From Thinopyrum elongatum (Eukaryota; Streptophyta; Magnoliopsida; Poales; Poaceae): a stretch of DNA of 64,000 nt. The stretch is from NCBI GenBank assembly GCA_011799875.1, contig CM022300.1, positions 114,961,201 to 115,025,200 of the forward strand, written 5' to 3'. The notes beneath the pieces are model-generated. The model did no database searches. It saw nothing but the letters and a program-made list of their open reading frames with translations, and had not been told where the DNA came from. Positions 33,690 through 45,898 of this stretch are shown in pieces. The position numbers were made by a program, and so were the translations under genes. Numbering within the stretch: position 1 is the stretch's first letter; every line of letters begins with the position of its first letter.

Positions 33690-36600
33690 ATGGCTGACAA
33701 CAATCCACCACCGCCGCCGCCACCTGATTACATGGCAGCAATGATGCAACAGTTTGAACTCAATCGCCAATTTATGACGGGAATTATGTAGCAATTCCCT
33801 CGTCCTGACGCTAATCAGCAGCCACTTTCCATCACCTTGCCAGAGTTTATGCGACTTAATCCGTCGTTCTTCCGCAACACAGTCAACCCGCTGGATGCCG
33901 ATGACTGGCTGCGTGACATCTCCTATGAGATGGAGTCTGCTGATGTCGCCCCGGCCAATTATGTCACCTTTGCGACATACCTTCTGAAGGGTCCTGCATC
34001 ACAATGGTGGGCCACTCACCGACAGACCCTACCACCTGGTACCGTTGTCACTTGGGCAGAATTCAAGATTGCTTTCCGTGCCCGCTACATTCCCCAAGCT
34101 GTCATAGCACGGAAGAAGGCCGAGTTCCGTAGTCTCGTTCAGGGCAACAAGTCTGTGGAAGTTTATCAGCGCGAGTTTCTTGACTTGTCTCGCTACGCTG
34201 AAGAAGACATCCCTACTGATGACCGAAGGTAGGAGAAGTTTCATGAAGGACTACACCACGACATTCAGTTAGCTCTGCTCGTCCAAGACTATCCTGATTT
34301 CGCCACCCTGGTGAATAAGGCTATCATGGTTGAAACTGGTCTAAAGAAGCACAAGGAAGCAACCAGACGCATCCGTGAGGCAGGCTCATCTTCGGGCTCG
34401 TCTTCCCAGAAGCGCCGCATCTGGATCCCACAGAGCATGTACCGTCCAGCAGCGCCAGTGTACAGGCCTGCATATGCTGCACCTCGTCTGCCTCCTCCAC
34501 CACCAAGGCAGCCTCTGTAAGCTTCAGCACCTCGAGCTCCTGCACCACGTCCTGACAATGGACTCTGCTTCAAGTGTGGCCAGCCAGGTCACCGTGCCAG
34601 AGATTGTTCTCAGAATCAGAATCAGTTGGCTCTTCCTTCTGCTGGCCGTGGTAATGGCCGTGGGAATTCTCAGCCTCGCTACAGCAATGCCAGACCTTCT
34701 TATGGTCGTGGGCAGGTCTTCCATGTCAATATGAATGAAGACCCAGAACAACCAGCAACTGTGATGGGTACACTTCTTGTTAATTCAGTACCTGCAACTA
34801 TTTTATTTGATTCAGGAGCATCGCATTCATTCATGTCAGAACATTTTGCACTCTTGCATGACGTTAAGTGTGAAACGCTACAACATCCGTTAGTAGTAAA
34901 CACTCCCGCAGGACGATGTCGAACATCTATATTCAGCCCCCGAGTCACTGTTGAGATTGAAGGGTTGCATTTTCATGCAAACCCCATTATCCTGCAATCT
35001 TCAAAAATTGACCTTATCTTGGGAATGGATTGGTTGAAGGCTCACTACGCCTCAATTAATTGTGCCAGTAAAGTTCTACACCTCCTTCATCCATCTGATG
35101 AGTTAGTGAACTACCGAGCTCATGTCACTCAGAACGCCGAGGCTCAGATTTATGCCTTGAATGCGTTGAACGCTTCTCCGCTTGAGGGGATCGAGAACAT
35201 CCCAGTTGTCTGTGACTTCCTGGATGTTTTTCCAGAAGAACTTCCAGGAATACCCCCTGCTAGAGCTGTCGAGTTCGTCATCGACTTGAAGCCTGGCACC
35301 ACTCCTATTGCGAAACGTCCCTACAAGATGCCTCCGCACCATCTTATCAAGCTCAAGGAAGAAATTGATAAATCCTTGAGGAAGGGTTTCATTCGCCCTA
35401 GTTCCTCTGCCTGGGGAGCACCGTCTCTCTTTGTCAAGAAGAAAGATGGTATGAATAGGTTGGTCCAAGATTACCGTCCTATCAACCAGGCAACCATTCA
35501 GAATAAATATCCGCTTCCCCGGATCAATGACTTATATGATCAGCTTGCTGGATCTTCAGTGTTCTCTAAACTCGACTTGAGGTTGGGTTATCACCAGATC
35601 CGTGTCCATGAAGAGGATATTCCAAAGACTGCATTCGTTACTCGATATGGCTCCTATGAATACACTGCCATGTCATTTGGCCTCACGAATGCTCCAGCTA
35701 CGTTCTCCCGCCTAATGAATTACATATTCATGGACTACCTCGACAAGTTTGTCGTGGTATATCTGGACGATATCCTAGTATATTCGAAGAATAAGGAAGA
35801 ACATACCGAGCATCTTCGCCTTGTTCTGGAGAGGCTTCGAGAGCACAAGTTATATGCCAAGTACTCCAAATGTGAATTCTGGCTTTCTGAAGTGACCTAC
35901 CTTGGACATGTGATTTCCAAGGACGGTATTGCCGTTAATCCGGAGCGTGTTCAGGCTATCCTTGACTGGACTCCTTCGAAGAATGCCAAGCAAGTCCAAA
36001 GCTTCCTCGGTCTAGCCAGTTATTGCCGTCGATTCGTCGAGAACTTCTCCAAGATCGCCAAGCCCTTGACTAATCTGCTCCACAAAGGCGTTAAGTTTGA
36101 GTGGACAGACAAATGTCAGGAAAGTTTCCAGACCCTCAAGGACAAGCTTACTTCTGCTCCAGTGCTTGCTCCTCCTGATTCTCGCAAGGACTTTGTCATA
36201 TATTGCGACGCCTCTCGTCAAGGATTAGGCTGTGTCCTAATGCAAGAACGAAGAGTGATTGCGTATGCTTCACGTCAATTGCGTCCGCATGAAGAAAATT
36301 ATCCAGTGCATGATCTTGAACTTGCTGCAGTGATATATGCATTGAAGTTATGGCGACATTACCTTCTTGGTAATCGGTGTGAGATTTATACCGATCACCA
36401 GAGTCTGAAATACTTGTTCACTCAACCGGATCTGAATCTTCGTCAGCAACGATGGTTAGAAACAATTACGGACTATGACTGCGGTATTTCATATACCCCG
36501 GGCAAGGCTAATGTAATGGCCGATGCCCTAAGCCGCAAGTCATATTATAACAACCTCATGGTTAGGCGAGCTCAACCTCGTCTTTATGCAGAACTGACTC

Positions 36601-38099
36601 AGCTGAATCTGCGAATTGTTCCCCAAGGTTCTCTTAATAACCTTGTGGTACAACCAGACCTTCAAAATGCTGTTAAGGAAGCGCAAGCCAAAGATGCTGA
36701 AATTGACTTGATGAAGAAAGAGCTTCACCTTGATAAGTACCGGGATTTCTCAGTTGCTGAAGATGGAACATTATATTTCACAGACCGCATCGTAGTACCT
36801 CGCTTCGAGCTTATGACTGACAAGGTCATGAAGGAGGCTCATGATACACCGCTGTCTATCCATCCGGGTAGCACCAAGATGTATCGCGATCTCCGACAGA
36901 GGTACTGGTGGTCTAGAATGAAGAAGGACATTGCTCGATACGTTGCTGAATGTGACGTATGTCGTCGCGTGAAAGCAGAACATCAGAAGCCTGCTAGAAT
37001 TCTTCAACCACTCCCTATTCCTCTGTGGAAGTGGGCTAAAGTGCAGATGGATTTCATTACTGGTCTTCCCAAGTCTCAGAAAGGTCACGATGCTATTCTT
37101 GTCGTCGTCGACCAACTTTCCAAGGTTGCTCATTTTCTGCCTGTCAAGGAGACTATCACTGCTAGCCAACTAGCAGAGCTGTATATCTCCAGAATCGTTT
37201 CACTCCACGGCATTCCGAAGGAGATCAGTTCAGACCGTGGCGGTCTTTTCACGTCCAAGTTCTGGGAAAGTTTCCAAGAAGCTATGGGCACTCACATTAC
37301 ATGGAGTTCAGCTTATCATCCTCAGTCCCAAGGCCAAGTCGAGCGAGTTAACCAAGTACTTGAAGATATGCTTCGCGCTTGTGTTATATCCTTCGGTAAG
37401 AAATGGGAGGAATCTCTCCCGTATGCCGAGTTCTCTTATAACAACAGTTATCAAGCCAGCTTGAAAATGGCCCCCTTCGAAGTGCTTTATGGACGTAAGT
37501 GTTGAACCCCTCTGAACTGGTCAGAAACTAGGGAACGACCTCTCGTTGGACCGGACATTATCCAACATGCTGAAGAACAAGTCAGAATTGTCCGAGAAAA
37601 TCTCAAGGCGGCTCAGGACCGCCAGAAGAGCAATTACGATCGTAAGCGATGGGGTCTGACTTATCAACCAGGTGATCAAGCTTATCTCCGTGTCACTCCG
37701 ATGAAAGGCACCCGTCGATTCGGAATCAAGGGCAAGCTAGCTCCTCGCTATATCGGTCCTTTCCGCATCGTGGCTAGACGTGGACAGGTGGCATATAAAT
37801 TGGAGTTGCCACCACAATTCTCTCATATTCATGATGTCTTCCATGTGTCGCAACTTCGCAAATGCTTCAAGGAATCTCCGCACCGTGCAGTGGATCACGA
37901 GATGCTTCAGTTGCAAGACGACTTATCTTATAAGGAGCATCCGATCCGCATCCTTGATGAAGCTGAACGTCAAACTCGTCAGAAGACGATCAAGTTCCTG
38001 AAAGTGCAGTGGTCGAATCACACTAAAGATGAAGCCACTTGGGAACGCGAGGATCATCTTCGGGAAGAATATCCCGACCTCTTTCCTTCTACCTCCTAA
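33690..38099 (+). pseudogene. gag-pol-chromodomain polyprotein with four nonsense codons
   Basis: One reading frame from ATG 33690 to TAA 38099 encodes gag (capsid-like region 33840-34230, zinc knuckle [14 protein letters not shown] at about 34570), aspartic protease (LFDSGASH, about 34805), reverse transcriptase (YLDDILVYS, 35760), RNase H (CDAS, about 36204), integrase HHCC (36830-36970) and catalytic Asp, Asp, Glu (about 37050, 37234, 37342), and a chromodomain (37945-38090). Stops interrupt it at 33789 (TAG), 34230 (TAG), 34518 (TAA) and 37503 (TGA). There is no frameshift. Each stop is one C-to-T step from Gln or Arg. The integrase is full length, unlike the reversed copy. Pol cannot be made by simple translation. 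Confidence 0.95.
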
Positions 38100-38123
38100 A
38101 TTCTCGGGACGAGAATTTCTTTT

Positions 38124-38137
38124 AGAGGAGGAGAACT
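38124..38137 (+). other. Polypurine tract
   Basis: AGAGGAGGAGAACT abuts the 3' LTR start at 38138. Confidence 0.85.
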
Positions 38138-41100
38138 TGTAACACCCCTGTGTAATAGCCACTGTGATCAGCTGCTAATAATGCCAAGTCATATCATTTG
38201 CAGTGCCTAAACATAGTGGTTAACCAAAATAATTCAAACTCTATTCTGAAAATCAACTCAAATTCAAAAGTGCAAAATAAATTTGCTCAAACACCTTTGG
38301 AAAAATGTTCACTAATTAGCAAATATTCCAGAAGCATTCATAAAAATATCACCAGTAGCACTTGGATTAATTAAATGACTCAAACAATTTGAAACAGCAC
38401 CAAAACAGCAATATTAAATCCATTTAAAATCATTTCAATTTCAAAAGAAATCCAAATCTGTCCAAACAAGTTTTTGGTGAAGGCAAATATTGCATAATAA
38501 TATTTGGGCCAACTCCCACATTTTTCAAAAATGTAAAAGTGCCCTAACTAATTTAGAACAGAAAAGAATAAAAGAAAATGTGAAACAGAAAATAGAAAAA
38601 ATGGAAAAGGCCGGCGCTGTCACTGTGCACTTAAGCCTATAGCTACAGTCCCCGGCCCAGCCCAACTAGCCGCGGTCGTCCTCCTCCTCTCGCGCTGTCG
38701 CGCCCGCGCGCCGACACGGCGACGGCCGCCGCACGCGTCGCCCATCCACCGTCGCCCGCGCGCTGATAAGATCCCCGAGCCCCCCTGGCGCAACCCTAGT
38801 TCCCCTCCAATCCCTCTCCTTCCTCGCCTGCCACTCTCTTCCCCTCCGTCGAGCGCCACCGCCGCCACGAGCGCTGCTCCCCGCGGCCATCGTCGACCCC
38901 GCGACCAGCTGAGTTGCTCGGGAGCTCCGCCGGCCTCTTCCTCTTCCACTGGTGCTGTCAGACGGAGCCGGAGGGATCTGCATCGCGCGGATCAAGCTGA
39001 TCCCCTCCTCTGCATCGCTGGCGCCCGCCGCCGATCCCTGTCGTCTCCGAGCTCCTATGCTGTTCCAAAGCCGTCAAGGGCTTTACTTAGCCGCGTTGTG
39101 AGCTTCGTCCTCCTTCCGCTCCTCCCCTCGCACCGCGTTCCTCACCGTAGCCACCTCGCCGCCTTGTCCGTGATATGGTCGCCGCCGGCGAGCTCATTGT
39201 CGTCGCCCTGATGCTCCTCGTGTCGCGTTAACTCCACCGTCGAGCTCCCTGAGCTCCTAGCTACCCAGCGCGCCTCTCCGCGCGTCTCACCATGCCCCGT
39301 ATCCTCGTCCCCGAGCTCGACCGAGCTCCGGCGTCTGCCGTGGTCGATGTCGCCATCGTTCCCGGCCGTCCTAGCCCTGTCCTGTGCCATGAATGGATGC
39401 GCGGCGAGCCCCTCTACCGATCCGTGCCAGCCGCCGCTCGAATGGTCGCCGGAGGCCAAGTTCCGGCTACCGCCGCCGCGTCGGGCCTCGCCGCCGGCGT
39501 GTGCGAGCGTTTGAACCTCGCCTGGGTCCCTGGCATGTGGGCCCGGGCCATTAACTGTTAGATTAGGCACTAATCTCAGATGCAAACGCCCACTGACATG
39601 TGGGGCCCGTGTACTGTAGCGATTAGTATTAGTGTTAATTAACTAAACTGCTAACTGTCACTGACATATGGGCCCCACCCCGCTGTTTAGCTAATTAGGT
39701 TAATTTAAACTCAGTTATACTATCAGTGGATGACAGCTGGGTCCCACTGGGCCCAGTTGACTCAGTCAACCTGCTGACTGGGCACCTCCAGTCTATGACA
39801 GGTGGGACCCACTGGTCCTGTTGACCAGTCAACTGGTCAAGCCGACTGCTGATGTCATGTCTCTGTCATGATGACGTCATAACTCCATTTCTGATAATAA
39901 AATTAATTCCAAAAAATCAAATAAACTTTAAAAATTCATAACTTTTAAACCGTAGCTCAGATCGAAAAAGTTAAAACATGAAAGTTGCTCAGAACGACGA
40001 GACGAGTTTGATCGTGTTGTCTGTTTTCCTGTCGGAACCTCCTACGTAGGAGAACTCGTAACTCCGAACCCGTATCTGATAGATGAATAGTGACTAATCA
40101 CCGGTAAATAAATCCCGCGATAATCCTAAAAATAACTAGAATGACTTAGATGCATATTTAGGCAACCCTGCACTGCATCATAGCATCGCACGCACTGTGT
40201 TGCATCTGTTTGCATATATTTACTTGTTTCTTCCCCCCCTCTTCTCTTTCGGTAGACCCTGACGTTGCCATAGCTCCTGAGGCAGACGCCACTCCGGAGT
40301 ACGACTACGTCCCCGACGATCAGGCCCTTGCCATCGAGCAGACAGGCAAGCACCCCCAATTTGAGCATTCCGATATCGCCCACTCTCTTCTCTCTTATGC
40401 TTGCATTAGAAGTTACTGCTGCTACTGTTGTCCTATATCTGCTGCATAGCCCGTTTTATTGTAGCCTACTTTTGATACCTGCCTGTTCTCCTAAACTGTT
40501 TAGTATAGGATGGGTAGAGCCTTATCAGAGACCCACTTGTCCCGACTGCCCCGCTGGACTCTCAGAAGACCCGAGCAACGGGATCGAAGATTAGAACCTG
40601 GCACCGCACGTCACTTCCCCTAAGATGCTCGACTCTACTGGGTTACTATCGAGTGCTGAGGGTGATACCTCGTCAGCACTTCTGATGATAACCTTGTACG
40701 TTAGTTATTCGGTCGTGGTAAGCGAGGGTGATTCCTCCTACACCACCCCCGATAACGACGTCGTCGTGCAACTTCTCAAGTGTGGACCTCGAGGGTGATG
40801 CCTCATTCGTTCACCTTGACGATAGCATCGAGCGGGAATTCCATCAAGGGTGATACCTCAGGGTTCCCCCTTGGTGTCAGACACACGGAGACTTGGTTAC
40901 TATGACTGAACACTGAACCATGATAACGTGATACTAAAGACGGGTCGGCCCTGAGGGGTACCCGCACGAGCATGAATGCGAAGTGATGTGGAGTCGGGTT
41001 GACCTGAGAGGTGCCCGCGAGATAACTACGAGGCATGGCCGGGCATTCTTAGCCCTTGCCGCAAGTCCTCGAGACGGGGCGACGGGGTCACATCGATCGT

Positions 41101-42359
41101 GAGTCTCTGCTCGTTTCCGCGCGCTCCTAAACCACTAAACGATTTGGATATTTGATCCGAGGGTCCTCTGGCCCGATAGCACTAACCATCACGTGGGCGT
41201 AGTATGGGCGTTATGCGTCGTATACTTCAGTCGAAGCTTAATGGACGTCAGCGATTGAGCGGCGCGCGCCGAGTTGGACTGGTTAAGCAACTGCGCTTGT
41301 ATTAAGGGGTTGCTAGGTCTGCTCTCGGCCGCCTGACGCAACGTGCAGGAGTTCCCGGGGCGATGGCCCAAGACCCCTGGGGGCATAGGTTTAGTCCGGC
41401 GTGCTGACCTCTCTGTTAAGTATTTGGTCGGGTTGCGGCGTGTTGCTTAGCCGAGGCCGGGCATGACCCAGAAAAGTGTGTCAGGCCGGAGTTAAGCGAG
41501 CGTGGTGGGTAAGTTGGTGCACCCCTACAGGGAAGAAACTTCTGTCGATAGCCTGTCCTACGGTAACGGACACTCGGAGTTGTATCCCGATCGGTACAAC
41601 TAGAACATGACTTGAGATGAGAACTGTATAGTACGGCTCTGGGATTGCTTTCTCGCAGGGAGACGAGGAAGAATCTCTGGCCGAGGTTGATGACATTACT
41701 GCTATACTTTACATTATGTTGTTCTGCTCTCTTCTAATGCTGCAAGACTGACGAAGATGCTGAAGATGCTAGTCTTCGATAGGACTAGGCTTTCCCCCTC
41801 TATTCTGGCATTTCTGCAGCCCAGTCTACATATACAGCCCTCTTTGAAAATGTTGCATATGTACTGTAGATCCTTGCTTGCTGAGTACTTCGGATGAGTA
41901 CTCACGTTTGCTTTATTTTCCTTTTTCCCCCTTTATCCCTTTGTCGCATCCAGACGACGGAGCCCCGGAGCCAGTTGTCCCCGTCGACGACCACTACTAC
42001 TACCAGCCCGGAGAGTACTACTACTACGAGGAGCCGACCGACGACCAGGAGTAGGATCCGGAGGGTCCAGGGCAGGAGGCCCACGCCTTTCGATCGTAGA
42101 GTTTTATTTTGCCCTCCTCCGTGAAGGCTTATCTCTCTTTCTGTAATATATCTGTACCCAGATATCTGATGCTTCCGCTGACGCTTGTATGCCATCGAGC
42201 TATGTATTCGAGCCCTCGAGACCCTGGCTTGTAATATTAAGCTTGTATGACTTTATTTATGTTTTAGAGTTTTGTTTTGATATCTTCAAGTGAGTCCTTA
42301 GGCTTGATCGTGTGCATTTGCGTGTATGGTTAGTGCACGATTAAGCCGGGGTCGTCACA
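38138..42359 (+). mobile_element. 3' LTR, 4222 bp
   Basis: It is collinear with 28136-32347 with scattered substitutions, many of them C/T or G/A. It ends GGGGTCGTCACA before the GTCAG TSD. Confidence 0.95.
40658..40859 (+). promoter_or_regulatory. Four-copy GAGGGTGATnCCTC motif array
   Basis: Copies lie at 40658-40671, 40724-40737, 40791-40804 and 40846-40859, with spacing 66, 67 and 55, as in the 5' LTR. Confidence 0.6.
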
Positions 42360-42364
42360 GTCAG
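42360..42364. repeat. Target-site duplication GTCAG (right)
   Basis: It matches 28131-28135. The Harbinger-like sequence resumes after it. Confidence 0.95.
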
Positions 42365-42584
42365 CTTCACATACTCCTCTGCACACCACCTCCGTCATGA
42401 TCGCGAGCTCTAGCGCGTTGTGGGAGAGCCTCTCGACGAAGCCGAAGCACGAACTGGCCTCCCTTGCGGCCGGTTGGTAGGGTTGCCGTGCGAGGCAGAT
42501 AGAGGCCGGCATGCCGGCCAGCTCCTCGGAGATCTCTGACGACGAGTCGACGCCCCTACCGCGCCATTTCATGCCAACCTTAAC

Positions 42585-43136
42585 ATGGAGCAGGCGCGTG
42601 CGCACTCCGAGGCGATCATGGTGCAGGAGCAGCCAATGTCGGCATTTCGGCATGCGCAGGAGGAGCAACGCTACAACCACGACCTCACGCATCACCGGCT
42701 AGCGGAAGGCTGGATCTACGGCGAGTTCGCGAGCGCGGAGGTCGTGACGGCCATGGCCGCGGAGAACCCGAACTTTGTGTCGCGGCTGTGGTGCTGGCAA
42801 TGTTGTGGCACCGGCGGACGAGAACGCGACAGATGCGCATCGTTTGAACCAACAACCGCGCCTTGTTCGCTGCTACGACCACGAGGCCGGCCCGTACACG
42901 CCATTGTTGACCTCACCTCCACCAGCAACGGCCAGGTCACGGACTCCGGCGGGGAGGAGTGCGGCATGGGAGACAATGGCGCCTCGTGTCTCATGTGGGT
43001 CAGTCCGTGTCCCATGTCCTACTTTTCCACGCAGGTGACCGCACCTTCACTTCGCGGTGTTCACGGCCGTCTGACATGGACTTGGAAGGGAACAACAAAG
43101 ACGTGGAGGACGGGTGCTAGCCAAGATTTAGACTAG
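42585..43136 (+). CDS. Hypothetical ORF in Harbinger-like element
   Basis: A 183-codon frame lies in the right half of the split transposon. It has an N-terminal Gln/Glu/His-rich helix-like segment (QEQPMSAFRHAQEEQRYNHD), then GWIYGEFASAEVV. The C-terminal half is Cys/Thr-rich and looks like chance translation. It has no DDE or Myb-like transposase motif. It may be a decayed piece of a transposon-encoded protein or of a captured host exon. The frame starts about 220 bases inside the chromovirus insertion site, so an original N-terminus could lie at 27532-28135. Confidence 0.3.
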   Translation: MEQARAHSEAIMVQEQPMSAFRHAQEEQRYNHDLTHHRLAEGWIYGEFASAEVVTAMAAENPNFVSRLWCWQCCGTGGRERDRCASFEPTTAPCSLLRPRGRPVHAIVDLTSTSNGQVTDSGGEECGMGDNGASCLMWVSPCPMSYFSTQVTAPSLRGVHGRLTWTWKGTTKTWRTGASQDLD

Positions 43137-43332
43137 GCTAAAGATGTTGAAAATGTAAAGAATGTTGTTCGGTTTAAATGGAAATCAACTGGCATGAAAT
43201 TCGTCTGATTTGTTTAAATTCAGTTTAAAATGTGTGCGGGCATTGTTAGATGGCTGGCTTCCGCATCACTGTTTGCGGACCAGACCGCGGACAAAATACT
43301 GTCCATTTTAGGGACCGGCGTTGGAGATGTCC

Positions 43333-43335
43333 TAA
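43333..43335. repeat. Target-site duplication TAA (right)
   Basis: It matches 27529-27531. Confidence 0.8.
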
Positions 43336-43762
43336 TGCCGGATTCCTCATGCATATGATGCAAATGATTTGCCGTGCACATCTATGAATGGAATCTCTAC
43401 ACATCCGTCATTCTCTGAATATTTGTTCTACTGAGCTTATTTTCACAATACTCCTACTCGAGTGGAGTTCCAACAGCCACTTCCTGTCTGGACCGCTGTT
43501 CGTGACAAACATCAACTTATCTTGGATATGCTACTCTGGTATGGACAGGACCTTCAGAAGTTAAGATAGACAGGAATTCGACTACAAACCCCACTCGTCT
43601 GTGAATCCCTCATCAAGACCGCATAAGATAGCTGACTTCTGATGGTAAATTGACATTCCAGACGAGCACATTTTTCATAGAATAATATGCTAAAGGAAAT
43701 TAGTAAAGCATGAAATGGCCCACGAATATATCTGTCTGCCAGCATTCAGCAACACAATCAGC
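43336..43762. other. 3' flank of the F-box gene, no gene
   Basis: This is low-repeat DNA with no supported ORF. A 63-codon minus-strand frame (43554-43745) has no motif. It probably holds downstream sequence of the F-box transcription unit. Confidence 0.5.
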
Positions 43763-44178
43763 AGAAATTGTAGGTTTCAGCAACCCAAGCTTAAGAAACA
43801 AAACAGTGCCTTGCAGGTAGACACCGCAACAGAGCACAAACCATGTTTTTTTTTTGTTCATATATAAATTAAGTTTCAAAAGGGCCCCTGGTACAAAAAT
43901 CAAAACCTCTCTCCAAGTTTCAGTTAACACCTCAGATGATGCAGCCCTGGAGAGCAGGAGAAATTGCAGGTTTCAACAACCCAAGCTTAAGAATCAAAAC
44001 AGTGCTTTGCGGGTAGACACCGCAACAGAGCACAAACCATGTCTTTTGTTCATGTAATATAAATTAAGCTTCGTCTGATGATGAACTCAAAAGGGCCCCT
44101 GGTACAAAAACCAAAACCTCTCTCCAAGTCTCAGTTAACACAGGCCTTCTCCTCAGACGATGCAGCCCTGAAGAGCAG
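43763..44178 (-). repeat. Tandem duplication of the F-box gene 3' end
   Basis: Unit 1 (43763-43958) and unit 2 (43959-44178) both run from AGAAATTG(T/C)AGGTTTCA to GCAGCCCTG(G/A)AGAGCAG. Unit 2 holds the real last codons and TGA of the F-box gene (44153-44155). Unit 1 holds a second copy of those codons and stop plus the 3' untranslated sequence. The units differ by substitutions and a ~14-bp insertion near 44070. Confidence 0.85.
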
Positions 44179-45898
44179 CAGTGCACGCGAACGGGTCCGT
44201 GGTAGAGAAATCAGATCCTCTCTCGAAGTTCAGCACCCACTTGTCATCTCCCGTTACGAGTGGACTCTCAAAGAGCACCAGCGAACAGTCTCGGCTGGCC
44301 CATCTTGCGTCGAACAGAGGTTTCACTTTGGAGTTGGCCTCGGCCATCGAAGTGAAGCTCCCTTTGCAGAACACAATCACCAGCTTCGTCAGCATCCGAG
44401 CGCTCTCCAGGACGAACTTGAGGAAGGAGAGCTCGCCCCTCTCCCCTCGGAAGGCGTAGAAGACCATCAGCTTCAGGTGTGACTGGATGCACTCGATGGC
44501 ACCGGCCTCGTGCCAGAACTTGTTGTTGAGCTTGCCTGTGGGCTCATCAGTCTCATTGGACTGTAAATTGGTGAAATTAGTAAATGCTTATTCAGCTCCA
44601 CAATGATGCATCGGCAATACATACAGATAGAGAAGTGATGCTAGATAGGTGAGGAGGTCTCGCTCTCACCTCGAGATGTAGCCTCTCGACGTTGGGAAAG
44701 CATCTGAGGAAGCTCGGCAGCATCTTAGCATCGTTGCGGACACCAAAGCACACTCTTAAGCTGAGGATCTTAACGCTCGGGACCGTGGTGCTTGGGCTTG
44801 CCTTCGTCCCAGCCTGCAATGCACCAATTTTGTGAGGAAAGTTCACCCATTGACATGGATATCGAACAAATGGAAACTTGTGAGAGCCATTTGCACCTTG
44901 ATGATGGTGTTGCCGATCTCTAGCAGGTGTCGTGCCGGCTCCAAGTAGCCAAGTAAGCTCAGCGCAGGGGCATGGCCAATCTTGACAACCCTGTGCAGGC
45001 CATCGCGGGCCGATGATGTCCAGATGATGACCCTCTCAAGGTTAGGGGCGTTCTTGACGACGATATTCAGATCGATGCCTTCTATGATCTGCACGCATCG
45101 GAGGCTGCGGCTGACGAGGCTGAGCCACTTGAGCAGAACGTTGGCTTGGATGCAGAGGATCTCCAGCACAGGGCTCCTGGCGAGGACGAAGTCCATGTCC
45201 CTGTTCACAATGGCCATGCCCAAGAGGCCCAGCTCGCGGAGGTGTGGGAATGACACTCCGCGCGGGAGGTCGGCCGTGTTAGGGAAGGCAAGGGTGCCAA
45301 GGTACAGGCGGGTGAGGGTCGCCATGCCGAAGAAGGTGGCGGGGAGGGCCATGTCGAGCGGCCACGGGCGGTTGACGAGCATGAGCTCCCGGACGCCCTT
45401 GACGGCGAGGAGCTGGAGCCAGCGCGCGAGCAGGCCGGGGGTCTCCTGCATGTGGCATGAGATGAGGTGGACGAAGCGGAAGGGCCCCGGGTGCGCGTCG
45501 AGGATGCGGGTGATGGCGGACTCGACGCGCTGCGCGTGGGCGCGCTCGACCCGCAGGCTGGAGCCGCATCCGGCGGGGAGGAGGTCGGCGTCGACGAGGA
45601 CGAGCGGGGTGGAGAGCCAGACCCGGCGCCAGCGGCAGGAGAGCGCGGCGGTGCGCGCGCCGTCCTTGGCGGGGAGGCGGGAGACGATGTTGCGGAGGAG
45701 CTCCTCGGGGAGGCCGCTGATGCGGTCGACGCCGTCGCCGTCCTGGGGCGGGAGAAAGGCGGAGAGGGCGGAGCGGTTGGAGACGAAGGGCTTGGGGAGG
45801 ACATAGTGGAGGAAGGTCATGGCGGTGGTCACGTCGGACTCGAGGGTGACCTGGTCCATGCCGTGCTCCCGATACATGGCCTGCGTCGCGGCGTCCAT
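44153..45898 (-). CDS. F-box/LRR protein with FBD domain, three exons
   Basis: Predicted substrate receptor of an SCF ubiquitin ligase. The F-box would bind Skp1 and the repeats and FBD domain would bind a target. Exons on the minus strand are 45898-44897, 44813-44670 and 44560-44153. Introns of 83 and 109 bp have AAG|GTGCAA...TTGCAG and GAG|GTGAGA...TTACAG borders, both in phase 0. The product is 517 residues: F-box at about 58-98 (DRISGLPEELLRNIVSRLPA, then ALSCRWRRVW), degenerate leucine-rich repeats at 150-380, FBD domain at about 415-517 ending in CTAALQGCIV. ATG 45898 has a good context (CCCATGG). An in-frame open stretch further upstream begins with GTG, not ATG. There are no stops or frameshifts, so it could be functional. 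A LINE remnant lies 0.3 kb upstream, and the 3' end is duplicated. The target is unknown. Confidence 0.88.

Larger units (their letters stand above)
28136..42359 (+). mobile_element. Complete Ty3/gypsy chromovirus (14.2 kb)
   Basis: It has two full LTRs of 4212 and 4222 bp, a Met-type PBS, an accessory ORF, gag-pol-chromodomain, a PPT and a perfect GTCAG TSD. The C-terminal chromodomain and gene order place it among chromoviruses, probably the Tekay/Del clade. The LTRs look nearly identical, so insertion is relatively recent, yet the polyprotein carries four nonsense codons. It sits in the Harbinger-like element, so that element is older. Confidence 0.95.
27532..43332. mobile_element. PIF/Harbinger-like DNA transposon, split by 14.2 kb
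   Basis: The left end GGGCATCTCCAATGCGGTCC (27532) and the right end, whose complement is GGACATCTCCAACGCCGGTC (43332), form terminal inverted repeats flanked by TAA. Without the chromovirus (28136-42359) and one GTCAG, the element is about 1.57 kb. It has no transposase with a DDE domain, so it is non-autonomous. A similar terminus, GGGCATCTCCAACACCGG, is at 50499. Confidence 0.85.

Noticed and set aside
33789..34520. Programmed stop readthrough in gag of the chromovirus
   Set aside because: There are three stops inside gag and a fourth in integrase, at non-equivalent positions, all explained by C-to-T decay. No readthrough context was evident.
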